From NCBI GenBank assembly GCA_025349905.2, contig MU624985.1, positions 1 to 14,837 on the forward strand: 14,837 nt of DNA. The letters run 5' to 3'. The translations under genes and the position numbers were made by a program. Of this stretch, positions 1 through 10,297 are shown piece after piece. The notes beneath the pieces are model-generated. The model saw nothing but the letters and a program-made list of their open reading frames with translations, did no database searches and was not told the DNA's origin. Position 1 is the stretch's first letter. Every line of letters begins with the position of its first letter. The DNA is from Blastocladiella britannica (lineage: Eukaryota > Blastocladiomycota > Blastocladiomycetes > Blastocladiales > Blastocladiaceae).

Positions 1-163
1 TGCTCGTGGAATTCCAGCAAGAAAAAGCAACGAGAAAAACAGCTTGGTTTGGTGCAGCAAAAACAAGGACTGAAGAATTCCGTTGGCGATAAAACGGACG
101 TTTTGTTCCACTTCACTTCCATCTCAGAACTCCAACACCCGAACGGTTCAATGCGCAGATCAA
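1..163. other. Left-edge non-coding stretch, 3' side of the aminopeptidase gene
   Basis: This 163-bp stretch lies after the stop codon of the minus-strand aspartyl aminopeptidase. I see no conserved protein, RNA gene or clear AATAAA-type signal on the minus strand. It probably holds the 3' untranslated region of the aminopeptidase and perhaps flanking sequence of a gene beyond the left edge. Confidence 0.5.
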
Positions 164-1713
164 TTAGTCGACAATAAGCTCCTGGTCAATCTTGACGTAC
201 TCCTTGAACAGGGCCGTGAACAGCAGCACCGCCTCCTCAATGTCCTTGACACCGGCCTGCTCGCGGATCGAGTGCATCGACAGCTGCGGGTTGCCCACGT
301 CAATGGTGCGCAGGCCGAGCTTGCCCGAGAGAATGGGCCCAATGGTGGACCCGCACGGCGAGTCGTTGCGGACCACAAACTCCTGCAGCGAGACGCCGGC
401 AGCCTTGGCGGCGGCGCGTAGCAGCGCCGCGGTCGGGGCGGTGGTGGCGTACCGCTGGTTGGCGTTGTGCTTGATCACGACGCCAGCGTTGATGCGCGGC
501 GTGTGCTCGGCCTCGTGCTTGTCGGCGTAGTTTGGGTGCAGCGCGTGCGCCATGTCGGCCGACACCAGGTACGACTTTTGCACCGCCTCCTCAAACAACG
601 TCGACGACGCGTGACCCGCGGGCGTGCCGGGAACACCCGCGGTGATGCGACGGAGCGTCGACTCGAGCATGTGCGAGTCGGCGCCGTACGCCGACAGCGA
701 ACCGACCTCCTCGTTGTCAAACAGCGCCACCACCGCTACCGACGCGTCGTTGGCCACGGCCGCCGAGTTGTCCGCGTGCGCAATCAGCGCCTTCAGCGAC
801 GTGAACGACATGCACAGGTTGTCGCAGCGGGGTGCAAACACGTACTCGCTCAGCGCGCCGCCAATCACCGCCGGCTGCGTGTCAAACAGGCACAGCTCGA
901 CATCGTCAATCTCCTCGGGCTTGCACCCGGCCTCCTCGGCGATCGCCGCCAGTAGCACCGAGTGGTGCTTGTCGTCCTTGGAGGCGGGCGCGTTGAGCTC
1001 CGACTCGGCCTGCGAGCACAGCAGGGGCTGCAGCTGCGTCTCCTTGTTGAAGGTGAAGCCCTCGTTGACGCCGCGGTCCAGGTGGATGGCGAGGGTCGGG
1101 ATGCGCAGGATCGGGCGGTCGATCTTGATGAGCTTTTGGGTGTTGCCGTTGATGATGACGCGGCCGGCGATGCCCTATTTTCATTTTTATGTGTTAACGC
1201 TGTTGTTGCTCGCAATTCAAAGGAAAAGTAAATAGAGCGAACCAGATCGCGATCAAACCACGAGTGCCAGAGACCACCGCCGTAGGTCTGCACACCAACC
1301 ATCATGTAACCCGACTTGACCTTCTTGGAGATGGGCTTGAGCTTGAGGCACGGCGAGTCGGTGTGAGCAGCGACGATCGAGAAGCTATTGTTCATTTCTG
1401 CATTGAGTAACTGTCTTGATCAATTCAAATATGCCAGTAATAAGTACCCATTGCCAGGCTGGAACTTTTGGCCAACCACAAACGCCACGATCGACGAGGC
1501 GTTGCGGGTGAAAAAGTACTTGCCGCCGGCGGCCAGCTTGCCGTCCCAGCACTCGCGTTCCTTGATGGCCGAGAAACCGGCCGACTCGAGACGCTTGCGG
1601 GCCTCGGCCACGGCGTGGAACGGCGACGGAGACGCGTTGACAAACTCCAAAAAGCCGCGGGCGGCAGCGGGGACCTTGGCGGCGGCGGTAGCGGCAATAG
1701 ACGACTGTGACAT
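164..1713 (-). CDS. Aspartyl aminopeptidase (peptidase family M18), three exons
   Basis: This is a zinc aminopeptidase that removes N-terminal Asp or Glu from peptides in the cytosol or vacuole (DNPEP/Ape4 type). Exons on the minus strand are 1713-1448, 1384-1174 boundary-corrected as 1384-1243, and 1174-164. The introns (1447-1385, 63 bp; 1242-1175, 68 bp) were placed by restoring the family strings GNGFSIVAAHTDSP and FDRDLGIAGRV. The joined frame is 1419 bp, or 472 residues, close to the 475 of human DNPEP. Expected metal and catalytic residues are present: H96 in HTDSP, D254 in RCDNL, E291/E292 in DNEEVGS, and H437 in MHSIRE. FDTQPA, HPNYADKHE and NQRYAT are also intact. The start is the first ATG in frame, and no signal peptide is seen. 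The second donor is the unusual GTTCGC. I do not choose between the DNPEP and Ape4/Ape1 names. Confidence 0.96.
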
Positions 1714-1788
1714 GTTGGTATTTGGTCAGCCTTGGTTGGGTTGAGGTTGGAGGAGAGAAGCGGTCGTGGTTTATGGTGGGGATAAAAG

Positions 1789-2202
1789 TCAAGTCAAAAA
1801 AAGAAGTGAAACACTGACGGTTGATCCCACGGCCATCGTCGTCGTGGCCACCGCAGTCACGGTCGGTACGCGTGGGACCGGAGGGGCAGCCATTTGAGCA
1901 TCACCGGAAGCGGCCAGAGTGCCATAGTCCGGGGCAGATGTTGCGGGCTTTTCGGAACGCGAGCGCGAACGCGAGCGCGAGCGAGAACGCGACGACGAAC
2001 ACAGCCCACCAATGGTGCGAAGTACCTTCTCGCCAAACGAGCGGCGACGGCGCAAGGGCGCATCATCTCGCTCTGAGGCCTTGGGCGAAGGCAGGGATGC
2101 AGTCGATAGTGTCGAGACTGCCGAAGGGACCGTCGTGGACGCGACTGGCATCAGCAACGGCGTAGATGCCGTCTCTTTGGCCGGGATCGTAGGCTTTTCC
2201 AT
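1789..2202 (-). CDS. Small Ser/Arg-repeat protein of unknown function
   Basis: This is an uninterrupted 137-residue reading frame on the minus strand, 75 bp upstream of the aminopeptidase start and divergent from the methyltransferase. I do not recognise a family. The N-terminal half is rich in Ser, Thr, Ala and Pro. A basic stretch RRRRSFGEKVLRTIGGL follows, then an alternating Ser-Arg run (about residues 72-84), and the protein ends in a Val/Thr/Leu-rich segment of about 20 residues that is moderately hydrophobic and could be a tail anchor. Codons look like those of the neighbouring genes, which favours a real gene. The Ser-Arg run could mark an SR-protein-kinase substrate, but there is no RNA-recognition domain, so a splicing role is not supported. 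The 3' end could instead be an exon running into an unrecognised intron. Confidence 0.5.
   Translation of the reverse strand: MEKPTIPAKETASTPLLMPVASTTVPSAVSTLSTASLPSPKASERDDAPLRRRRSFGEKVLRTIGGLCSSSRSRSRSRSRSRSEKPATSAPDYGTLAASGDAQMAAPPVPRVPTVTAVATTTMAVGSTVSVSLLFLT
1955..1999. repeat. GCGAGC/GCGAAC hexanucleotide tandem repeat
   Basis: Imperfect six-base units (gcgagc, gcgaac) repeat about seven times. Read on the minus strand they encode the alternating Ser-Arg run of the small protein. Such a tract can expand or contract in whole codon pairs, so its length may vary among strains. Confidence 0.75.
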
Positions 2203-2309
2203 GCTTCAAAGGGAACGGAGAGGGAGGAAAAGGGGAAGAAGGGGGGCGAAAGAGAGTCGTCGTACCATTCGTTGTTGATCAAACTGAGTTAAGCGACACG
2301 AAAGAGAGA
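2203..2309. promoter_or_regulatory. Divergent intergenic region with purine-rich tract
   Basis: These 107 bp separate the start codons of the minus-strand Ser/Arg protein and the plus-strand methyltransferase, so they must hold both promoters and both 5' leaders. The left half (about 2209-2260) is almost all A and G on the plus strand. That makes it a long pyrimidine tract on the minus strand, directly upstream of the Ser/Arg protein start. I see no convincing TATA box. Promoter function is inferred from position only. Confidence 0.5.
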
Positions 2310-3239
2310 ATGACCGCACAGCGCCTGGTCGCCGCCCTCGCCAGCGCGCTTGGGTCGCATGAAGCCGCCACCTTCGAGCTCCGCTTCCTCGCCGCCCACG
2401 CCGCCGCACTCCCCGAGTCTTCTGCGCCGTCCGCGTCCAATGTGTACCACTTTGTCGACCAGCTCCCCGCGCCGGCGCAAGCACGCCTGGACACCATGGT
2501 GGCTCAGCGGGCCAAAAAGCACATGCCATTGCAGTATATTCTCGGCACGGTCCCCTTTGCCAACCGGCTCGAACTGTTTGTGGAGCCCCCGGTTCTGATT
2601 CCGCGATGGGAGACGGACGAGTGGGTCGAGCGGCTGGCACGCCGCACGAAAGAGCACTGGGCTCCTTGTGCAGGTCCATTACGCATCGCTGATCTGTGCT
2701 CTGGGTCTGGGTGCGTTGGCCTTGGCCTTGCGTCCCATCTTGCAGAAACAGCAGCTTCCGGCGTTGCCATCACGGGTTACGACGTGGTTCCGGCGGCGAT
2801 CGCCCTGGCTGCCCGCAACGCTGCCCACAACCCGTTTCCGGGCGTGAGTGCGCGTTACCTGCTCACCGATCTCATGTCGCCGTCCACGACAAAGATCGAG
2901 CCCGCCGACTTGGTCGTCGCCAACCCGCCTTACATCTCCGAGCGCGACTATGCCGGGCTCGATCCAAGTGTGCGAGAGTGGGAGGATCGCACCGCGCTGG
3001 TGGGAGGCGAGCATGGCACCAAAATGTACGCCAAGCTGGTGGATTTGGCGGCCAGTGCGTTGACACCTCGAAAATCCCTCGATCCGGCCGCGGTGCGCCT
3101 CGCCATGGAGATTGGCGATGGCCAGGGTGCCGAGGTGGCCGCCATTGTCAAGCGACGCTTCCAGTGGGCCGATGTGTGGCGAGACTTGGCCGGCCAGGAA
3201 CGGTGTGTTGTTGCTGGTGGTCCCACGAATCATAAATGA
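2310..3239 (+). CDS. Peptide chain release factor N5-glutamine methyltransferase (PrmC/HemK, MTQ1-like)
   Basis: The protein (309 residues, no intron) uses S-adenosylmethionine to methylate the glutamine of the GGQ motif of class-1 release factors. In eukaryotes the PrmC-like form usually acts on the mitochondrial factor. The N-terminal helical domain carries the family string PLQYILG (from about residue 73) and leads into the LIPRWET element. The methyltransferase fold follows, with the SAM-binding motif DLCSGSGCVGLGL from residue 128 and the catalytic NPPY at residues 205-208, followed by IS. Length fits the family. The first 30 residues are Ala-rich with few acidic residues, consistent with but not proof of mitochondrial targeting. 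The stop codon is only 28 bp from the Ku80 start. The cytosolic enzyme MTQ2/HEMK2 is much shorter and lacks this N-terminal domain, so it is less likely. Confidence 0.93.
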   Translation: MTAQRLVAALASALGSHEAATFELRFLAAHAAALPESSAPSASNVYHFVDQLPAPAQARLDTMVAQRAKKHMPLQYILGTVPFANRLELFVEPPVLIPRWETDEWVERLARRTKEHWAPCAGPLRIADLCSGSGCVGLGLASHLAETAASGVAITGYDVVPAAIALAARNAAHNPFPGVSARYLLTDLMSPSTTKIEPADLVVANPPYISERDYAGLDPSVREWEDRTALVGGEHGTKMYAKLVDLAASALTPRKSLDPAAVRLAMEIGDGQGAEVAAIVKRRFQWADVWRDLAGQERCVVAGGPTNHK

Positions 3240-3267
3240 CTCTTTCGCGCTTCCATAACTATCCAAT

Positions 3268-5923
3268 ATGGCCTCAAAACGCGCGACCGCGTACGTCGTC
3301 GACATTGGCGCCGTAACCATAGGCCCCGAGGGCGCCGCTGGTGCCAAGGCTCTGCTCATCTCGCTCCTGATGGCGGCCGTGTTTGTCGACCGCGCGAATG
3401 ATGTCCTCGCGCTCTTTTTCATCGGCTCCAACGGTATGAAATGTTTCGTCCAAGGCCCACCCAGTAGACGGGCAATAACGCGCGTTTATACATCAACAGA
3501 ATCCTTCTACCGAGGCGTGGACGAGCAGCCAGAACCTGGGTACCCGGGCCTCGTTCAGCTGTTTCCGCAGCCCGAGGACGGCATGGGATCCATCAGCACC
3601 GCCCTCATCAAGCTCGTCCACGACTACCCGCTGCCGACCACGCAACCCTTTGCCAGCGACGGTACTTTTCATCAATTTTTCATGAACAAGATCCATTCAC
3701 TGTAATTCTGTCAAAACCAGTCCTAGGCGGAGTCGTCTACGCCGCCGACGCGATCGACCATTACTGCACGCATTACAAGTATGAGAAGCGCATCGTGCTC
3801 ATCACCAGCCCGCGATGCACCATTGACGATGTCCTCTACGAGCCCGTGATCTTTGATCGGTGCGCCGACAAGGGGATCACCGTGGATGTCCTGTATGTAT
3901 ACTTATTCTGATTGGCTACAAATTGATAGCTGAACAATGTGGATGATAGCGCCTTGCACGCAAAGAAATCCGAGCCAACCGCCGGCAATACTCAATGGCT
4001 GCAGAGCATTGCCACCAACACGGGCGGCAAGTTTAAATATACCGATGCCATGGCCGCCGCGGCTCTGGCGAGTGGGATCACGCTATTCAAACAGGCCCCA
4101 AGCCGGCCATACGGTAACATGGACCTTTGCCTGGGCGATCCGGCCACCATCCTCGGTGACGACGCGTGCGTGCGCATTCACATCCAGTTTTGCATGGGCG
4201 TCGATAAGCTGACGGTTCCGTCGCTCAAAAAGTTGTCGCGACCGGCCCTGGAGGCTGTGGCCGGGTCAACCGCAGGAGGACCGGGTGCCGATGGTGCTGA
4301 TGGCTTTGATGACGCGACGCAGGACTGGGACGACCTGGGCGGCGCCGCTGTCCCGCCACCTCTCGCTTCAACAGCGACCACGTCTGGAATCTCAAAGCAG
4401 ATCTTGGACAGTGCCAAGGTCATCGAGGATTCCAAATTCCGCGTCATTCTCGACAATGGCGAGCTGGACATGACGGACGTGCACGAAAAGGACGAGACGG
4501 TCAATGCCTACCCATATGGCGGCGTCATGCTCCCTGTTGGTGACTGGGAGGCCGAAAAGGAAGGCTCTGGGCTCGACGCCGGGATCACCATTTTGGGATT
4601 TACGTCCCTGGACTCGGTACCTTCCTCAATTTTAGTTCATGGACAAGGAAGGGACTGACAAACCTACAAAAATAAAAGATTCCGCGCCAAGCGCTACTGA
4701 GTGCGTCGCGGTACGTGATTCCGAACTCAAAGGCGCCCGGCGCCGAAATTCACTTTACCGCGCTCGTGTGCCATCTCGTCCAACAGCGAGCCGCCGCCAT
4801 TGCTCGGTACGTGTACCGGCGCGACTTTACGCCCCGGCTGTACGCTCTGTTCCCGGTCGCCGGCCGCGCCGCCCTCACGTGCGCCGAACTGGCGTCGAGT
4901 GCTGATATGCGCACGGTCGCGGCCATGTCGCTGGACATGCGCGAGTACTTTGACGACGCGGGGAACCGTCGGCCGACTGCGAGCATTCCCGGCGCACTCG
5001 CATTAGATGCCAGCGGCGCACCGGTCCCGGCGCACATTCGATGGGCTACCGCACAGAAAATGCTTCCGGAGCGGCTGGTGCCCTCGAACGAGCAGCGAAT
5101 GGCGGCGGCGCGGCTGGTGGCCGAGTTTGACTTGGATGCGGTCGAGGCGGCCAGTGGTGGAGCAGCAGAAGAAGAGGAAGACGTGACTCCCCTGCAGCCG
5201 TACCATCCGTGGATGCAGATCTTTTCCAAGGCGGTGCGCGACGCCATTGTGCACCCGCTGCCAATCTCCGAGAGTGGCTCCTCGACCCTGCCACCACCAC
5301 CACCAGCAACAGGCGTCGGTGCATCGCAATCGCTTCCAGCACCGAGTGATAAAGGTCCGGCAGCAGCAACAGTCGGGCCCTTGCTGGACGGATTTCGCCC
5401 ACTGCCCGAGGTGTGGGAGACGCCCGCAGCGTTGGAGGCGCTCGAGTACATTCAAGCGCGCTTTGCGACCAACAAGGTGGTGAAGGCTCCACCCAAGCGG
5501 AAGCGCGGGATCGACACGACCGCTACCACTGCTGCAGCAGCCGGTGGGGACGACCCAGGCGATAAGGGTGCTGATGGTGACGACGACGCGCTGGCGGGAG
5601 ATGCACCCGCGATCAAGCGCCATGCGGCAGCAGCCAGCCAGGGGGCAGGAGCGGCGATCCACCCAGCGCGCTGGCGGACCGAGTTTGAGGATATGATCAA
5701 CTCAACCGACGACGACCGCGTTGCCGAAGCGCTGACGGCGCTCATGGCCGTAGCGCGCGGATTTGCCGAGGCCGGGGACAATGCGCAGGCACGCGAGTGC
5801 ATGTCAGCGGCGGTGGATGGCGCGGCGCGGAGTGGTGGCGAGAAGGAACTGCAGGTACTCGTGTCAGAGGAGCGCGCCCGCGGCGGCCGGCTCGCGGCCC
5901 ATCTCCCGGCGGTACTAATGTGA
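3268..5923 (+). CDS. Ku80 subunit of the Ku DNA-end-binding complex, five exons
   Basis: Ku80 pairs with Ku70 to form a ring that loads on DNA double-strand ends, starts non-homologous end joining and helps maintain telomeres. Exons are 3268-3433, 3500-3661, 3721-3892, 3950-4616 and 4679-5923, giving 803 residues. The von Willebrand-like domain (about 5-200) includes YVVDIGAV and KYEKRIVLIT. The beta-barrel core (about 215-455) includes SRPYGNMDLCLGDP, ILGFTSLDSIPRQ and FTALVCHLVQQRAAAIARYV. The helical arm region includes WMQIFSKAVRDAIVHPLP near residue 566. A basic candidate nuclear signal (KAPPKRKR, from 658) precedes a helical C-terminal segment (about 710-803). There is an Ala/Gly/Asp-rich insertion at about 270-310. 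No acidic DNA-PKcs-binding tail of the animal type is seen. Family identity is clear; the exon 3/4 junction is the least certain. Confidence 0.9.
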
Positions 5924-6008
5924 TTCGATATGATTATGATGATGGATGTGTCTCCAGGAAGCTTTCCTCTTTAGCGTTCATCGTTCAAAAAAGCAAGCAA
6001 GCAAAAAA

Positions 6009-9000
6009 ATGCCCATCCCGGCTGCAGTATCGCCCACGCCGGGCCGCCCACCAACACCGCCACCATCCATTGCCGACGTGAGCAGCAGTGGAGGCTACCA
6101 GGACCTGGCCCGACTGCTCGCACCCCCACCACCACCCGCACCCACGCAGCGACCGCAGCGGTCGCCCAAGCTGCCCCATGCCGCCTCGCGCCTGCATCTC
6201 TGGCGCTCCGCCCCACCGCCGGCACCACCCATACGCACCGAAAGCTCTTCTGTGCTGCTGTCGGCGCCGGTGGACTCGTCCTCGTTCGCCAAGTACTTGA
6301 CCCCACACCGGGCAACCTCCCCACTGCCCACGTCGACCGCGACGGGGACCGCAATATCATCCTCAGCAATAGCGTCGTCGTCTCCGGGACTGGGCCATTA
6401 CAATGTATCGCCCAAAGGTCATAATGGTGGTGCGCTCATGCAGCAGCCGCCGACTTTAATTGATGGCAGTACTGGTGGATACCCGGCCCTGTCGCCCGCG
6501 CGGAGGTCGAGCCGGCTCATGGGAACTGGTCCAAACAGCAGCAGCAACGGCGGTACGGCATCGCGTCACGCCCTGGCCAGCGCTGCCGCCGCCCTGTTCC
6601 CGCACCAGCATCAGCAGCACCAGAACCAGTACCCCGAGCACAATGGAATGGCCGCCGACATGGACCGCCGCCGCGGTGGTTCCTCTTCCGTGGTCCCGGC
6701 CGCCGACCGCACGTCCCCACCTGCCGCCCTATCCCCCTCAATTCCTTCTTCGTCCACTGGAATATCTGCAGCGCGAGACGGCATTGTGGTGCACGACGAG
6801 AGCGCTTGGACGGCCTTGCCCCGCGCCGTGGCACCCTGGCTCACCCTGGTCCTGGTCTCCATAGACGCGACGCTCTCGGTTGGGCTCGTGGTGTTTCTGT
6901 TGCTGTTCCAGGCCAGGCCGCTCCCCACAGGGCTCTGGGCCACTATTGCGCCTGTCGCGGATGTGGCGCTGCTCAACCTGGTGCGCGCGTCCGTCTGGGC
7001 TGCGTTGCTCATGCGCATCAATGTGCCCTTCTCGCCCACGCACGTGTCCATTGTACGCCGTCCCTTCTTCTTTTCTCAATTGATGAGAGCGGCTCATCCA
7101 AAACGAGCATGCGCGTATTTGCATTACAGTTGACGGCAATCTATGCCGCGGGTAAAACCATGTCGCTGTTCACCATGGCCTCGCCAGAACCATCTTCTCC
7201 TTCTTCGTCGTTCGCATTATTATACAGTACCTTCTCGCTCGTCATGCCTGCCGCTGAAACCATCCACGCAAAGCTCCTCCTCCGCCCTCGCGCCCAGCCA
7301 CTGGCAAGTCCACCTCCGACGGTAGCCACATTGACGCCAGGAGCATCCGTGGCCTCGCGCCGCACCGCCCGACGCGCACCTGTATATGCGGCGTTCACGC
7401 CCACAGACGCGGCCTCACAGCCACTGCTCGGCGACGGTGATGGGCCAGCGCGCAGAGATTACCATACGTTCCTCGGCGCGCCTGTCCCGAACCGTGCCTC
7501 CATTTCGAGCAACGGCCTGATTGGCGGGTCTGCAATGCTTGGCCGCTCTGACCGCATGATTGGAGAGCATCGGCCCAACTCGTTTGGAGGCGAGGCGCAC
7601 CAAGCCCAGGACCCCGTCGTTGGATCGCGGCCCTGGCAACACCACCACCAGCACCAACAACACCCAAGTCACTACCACCGCCGCTCTGGCGCTACTGCCG
7701 CTGTCGCGTGGGGCCTCGGTACTGAGCACTCTGCGCCGTCGACGACCGCCAGCGATCGCGCGGCCCGGTGGTCACTTGCGACATTTGATGCCGACCACCT
7801 TGCGCAGTTGCAACTCGCGCGCACGCGGAGCGAAGAGTCGCCCTCTGCTGCTGCTGCTGCTGGTGGTGGTGGTGACTCTGCCGCGGCGGCGGGAATGATG
7901 GGCGCGCCTGCGTTCTTTCATCGACGAGCCGCGACCGACGGCCTTACCGACGGTCATGGTACCGACAGCGCCCTGGACCGCGGGTCGCGGGTGGGCACCT
8001 CGTCCACCACCACCCAGCCCAATGGGCCGACCGGTGACGCGGATGGGATTGACGCATCCCTCGATGATCATGGTGATGACGGTGATGCAACATTGGGAGC
8101 GGCCGAAAACGTTCCATCATTTCATTTGCGGTCCGCCTCACACAATGACGTTGCGAGCATGGCGCCGCGTAACGGCTGGGAGGTGGCCGTGGTCGAGATG
8201 GCCACGACGCCCCATGGCTCGTCCAGCGACGCACCGGCGATCGTTGCCTCGTCCCCCTTATCTGACGACCACCACCAACCTCAGCACCAAAACGAATCGC
8301 CCGTCCCGCTTCCCAAGAAACGCCACAGCCCGCACGGCCTCATGCCGCTCTTGATCCACGCTGACGATACCAGTGGGCGGGACGCCGACGCCTCCTCTAA
8401 TGCGTCGTCATCCTCCCCACCGCCGCCGACGTCGTCGCACGCGCCAACTCCGTACCGCAGCCGATCGGGAACTGCGTCTCCTGGCGGCACGTCACAGCAT
8501 ATGGTCGGCGGCCCCGTCTCTGGCGTTGGGACTGGCCCGAGCTCTACCAATGCCACCGCAGCGGCGAGCATTGCTGGCAGCGCCCCTGGAACGCCTATTG
8601 TGTCGTCTGCGGCCTATGCTGCATTCCCTTACCTAGCCGGAGCTGTTGCTGCGTCTGCGGTTGCCCCGCTACTCCGCGCAAGCCACAGCACAACATCTCT
8701 CTTTGGTGGGAGCAATGGCGGCGGGCCTTTGCGTACTGCAAGCGCCGGCAACCCCGGTGGCCGTGCAGGGTTTGCTCCGCGCGGTCGGCACCAACGTCAG
8801 CCGTCCATGCCGTCCAACACCGAGGCGAGTGTCGTCGGCACCACCACGGACGACGACTCCGATCTGCGCCACTTGCACCAGCACCACCGTCGCCAGCGCG
8901 GCAGTCCCGAAGACTCGGTGTCAGATATTATGTCGCTGCTCCCAGGCGAGGCCGGTCAGACGGACGACAGCGTCAACAACGAGATGGACGACGATGGGCT

Positions 9001-10235
9001 CGGGTCTGAGCATGGCGGCGGGATCGGAGACGACGACCTGGCCCACTCGGTGCGCGACTCGGCCACCATTTACTCGACGCTCTCGGCGCACCTGTACCGA
9101 CCTGCCACTCCTTATGACGAGCTGGAGGCGAGTGGCGTCGGTGGCGGCCCGTACGGCGGCAGTGACTCGGACAGCGACGATGGGCGGTCCACTCCCATGC
9201 CGTCGCGCGGTCAGCTCTCGGAGCCAGGAGGTACCACCGCTATCGCTGCCACTCCCGTTGTGAGCATTGACGCGCTCCCGCTCCCGCGTTCCCGGTCCAA
9301 CGCGTCCCTTGGCCAGCGGTCGGCTCGATCGTCGAGCAGCGCAAGCGCAGTGTCGGCCGCCATTGAGCGGTGGCGTGGAAGCGTTCTACTTGCGTCCCAG
9401 TCGTCACTTCCTGGCAGCGACGATGCTGCCGCGCATGACGCTGATCTGGCTGGCAGCGATACGTACGATGACGCCGACGACGACGACTACGACGACAACA
9501 CGGAGGAAGCTTATTCATCTCAAGCTGCTGCTGCAGTCGCGACTTTATGCGCGCAGCCGAACTTGGAGCGCGGTGATTCTCGCGCAGCCGCCGAGATGCA
9601 GCCCGCTGCCGACATTCTTGCCCGGCCCCTCTGGCAGAAACTCTATAGCGCCGAGGTGGGTACTCGCCCTTCTTGAACCATATTCCATCGCTTATCCCCT
9701 TCAACATAAGTATGCCCTCGCTCCCTGGAATGTAGCTCACTTATTATCATTTCCCTTTTGATTTTGTCAGGCACAACTCATCGATCGCACCGTCGTCCAG
9801 GGTGCCAACGACTTTGACCCGGCTCCAATTGCATATCAATTTGCTCAACTTGCATCCGCGGCCTCCGGCGAACGAGGCAGCGACCAATGTACCACCGCCA
9901 AGGAAGCGATCGATCTGGAGCATCTGCTGGTCCTGTGCGAAATGTGGATGGCGGCGCTGGCGCCAACAAAGTCCGACCTTGCCGTGCACTGGTGGCGGGC
10001 GTCCCGGATCATGAACCATTGCATGTTGCTGGCCAGGGCAGCATCGCCTCAACTTTGCACCACTGGGTTGAATGGCACTGCACGCCTACTCGACCTCGTT
10101 CACAATGTGCTCATTCTCCCCGTCGCCGTTGCCGCCGCAGAGGACAGCCGGTCTCTCGCGGAATCAATCGCGGAGGATCCGGTCTGGTGTTTGCGGGCAC
10201 GGTTGATCCACCAGCTCGCCGCCATGAGAAATTGA
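6009..10235 (+). CDS. Orphan membrane protein: four predicted helices and a very long disordered region
   Basis: Three exons (6009-7052, 7130-9655, 9771-10235) join into 1344 residues; the introns are 77 and 115 bp. I recognise no family. Residues 1-270 are Pro/Ser-rich and probably disordered, with a His/Gln patch. Two clear membrane helices (about 277-302 and 313-337) end exon 1. Two weaker ones (about 349-364 and 375-395) follow the first intron. Residues about 400-1170 are low complexity: Ser, Ala and Gly runs, His/Gln patches and acidic clusters such as DDADDDDYDD. The last 165 residues look folded and helical and cross the second intron, which supports the gene model. The four-helix block weakly recalls the accessory N-terminal domains of some transporters, but no ATPase or other catalytic domain follows. 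The start at 6009 has an A-rich context; an in-frame ATG at 5946 is an alternative. Confidence 0.75.
7845..7874 (+). repeat. (CTG)6(GTG)4 trinucleotide repeat inside the orphan gene
   Basis: Six CTG units run directly into four GTG units. In the coding frame of the orphan membrane protein they read as five alanines and four glycines within its disordered region. The run is perfect and short, so it may be length-variable; a functional role is not implied. Confidence 0.8.
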
Positions 10236-10297
10236 TTTTCCCAGCAATGCATGACCTTCTCTTCCATGAATGAAAACAATAACGACAAAACGTTTGG

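Noticed and set aside
624..1235. Plus-strand open frame (203 residues) opposite the aminopeptidase.
   Set aside because: The opposite strand has the full set of M18 metal-binding motifs; this frame is composition-driven.
2679..3431. Long open frame on the minus strand (250 residues) opposite the methyltransferase.
   Set aside because: It is a shadow of a GC-rich gene on the other strand. Its product has no recognisable motif, and it spans two plus-strand genes.
3897..3929. A 33-bp intron (GTATAC to TAG) at the Ku80 exon 3/4 boundary.
   Set aside because: It keeps the frame but is far shorter than all other introns here. The 57-bp alternative 3893-3949 has a better donor (GTATGT) and also keeps the frame.
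5946..6008. Upstream in-frame ATG that would extend the orphan protein by 21 residues.
   Set aside because: It begins only 23 bp after the Ku80 stop and the extra residues show no conserved feature; the ATG at 6009 has an A-rich context. It remains possible.
7152..7227. A possible additional intron (GTAAAA to CAG, 76 bp) between the third and fourth helices of the orphan protein.
   Set aside because: Removing it shifts the frame and leads to an early stop, while the unspliced frame stays open for 2.5 kb.
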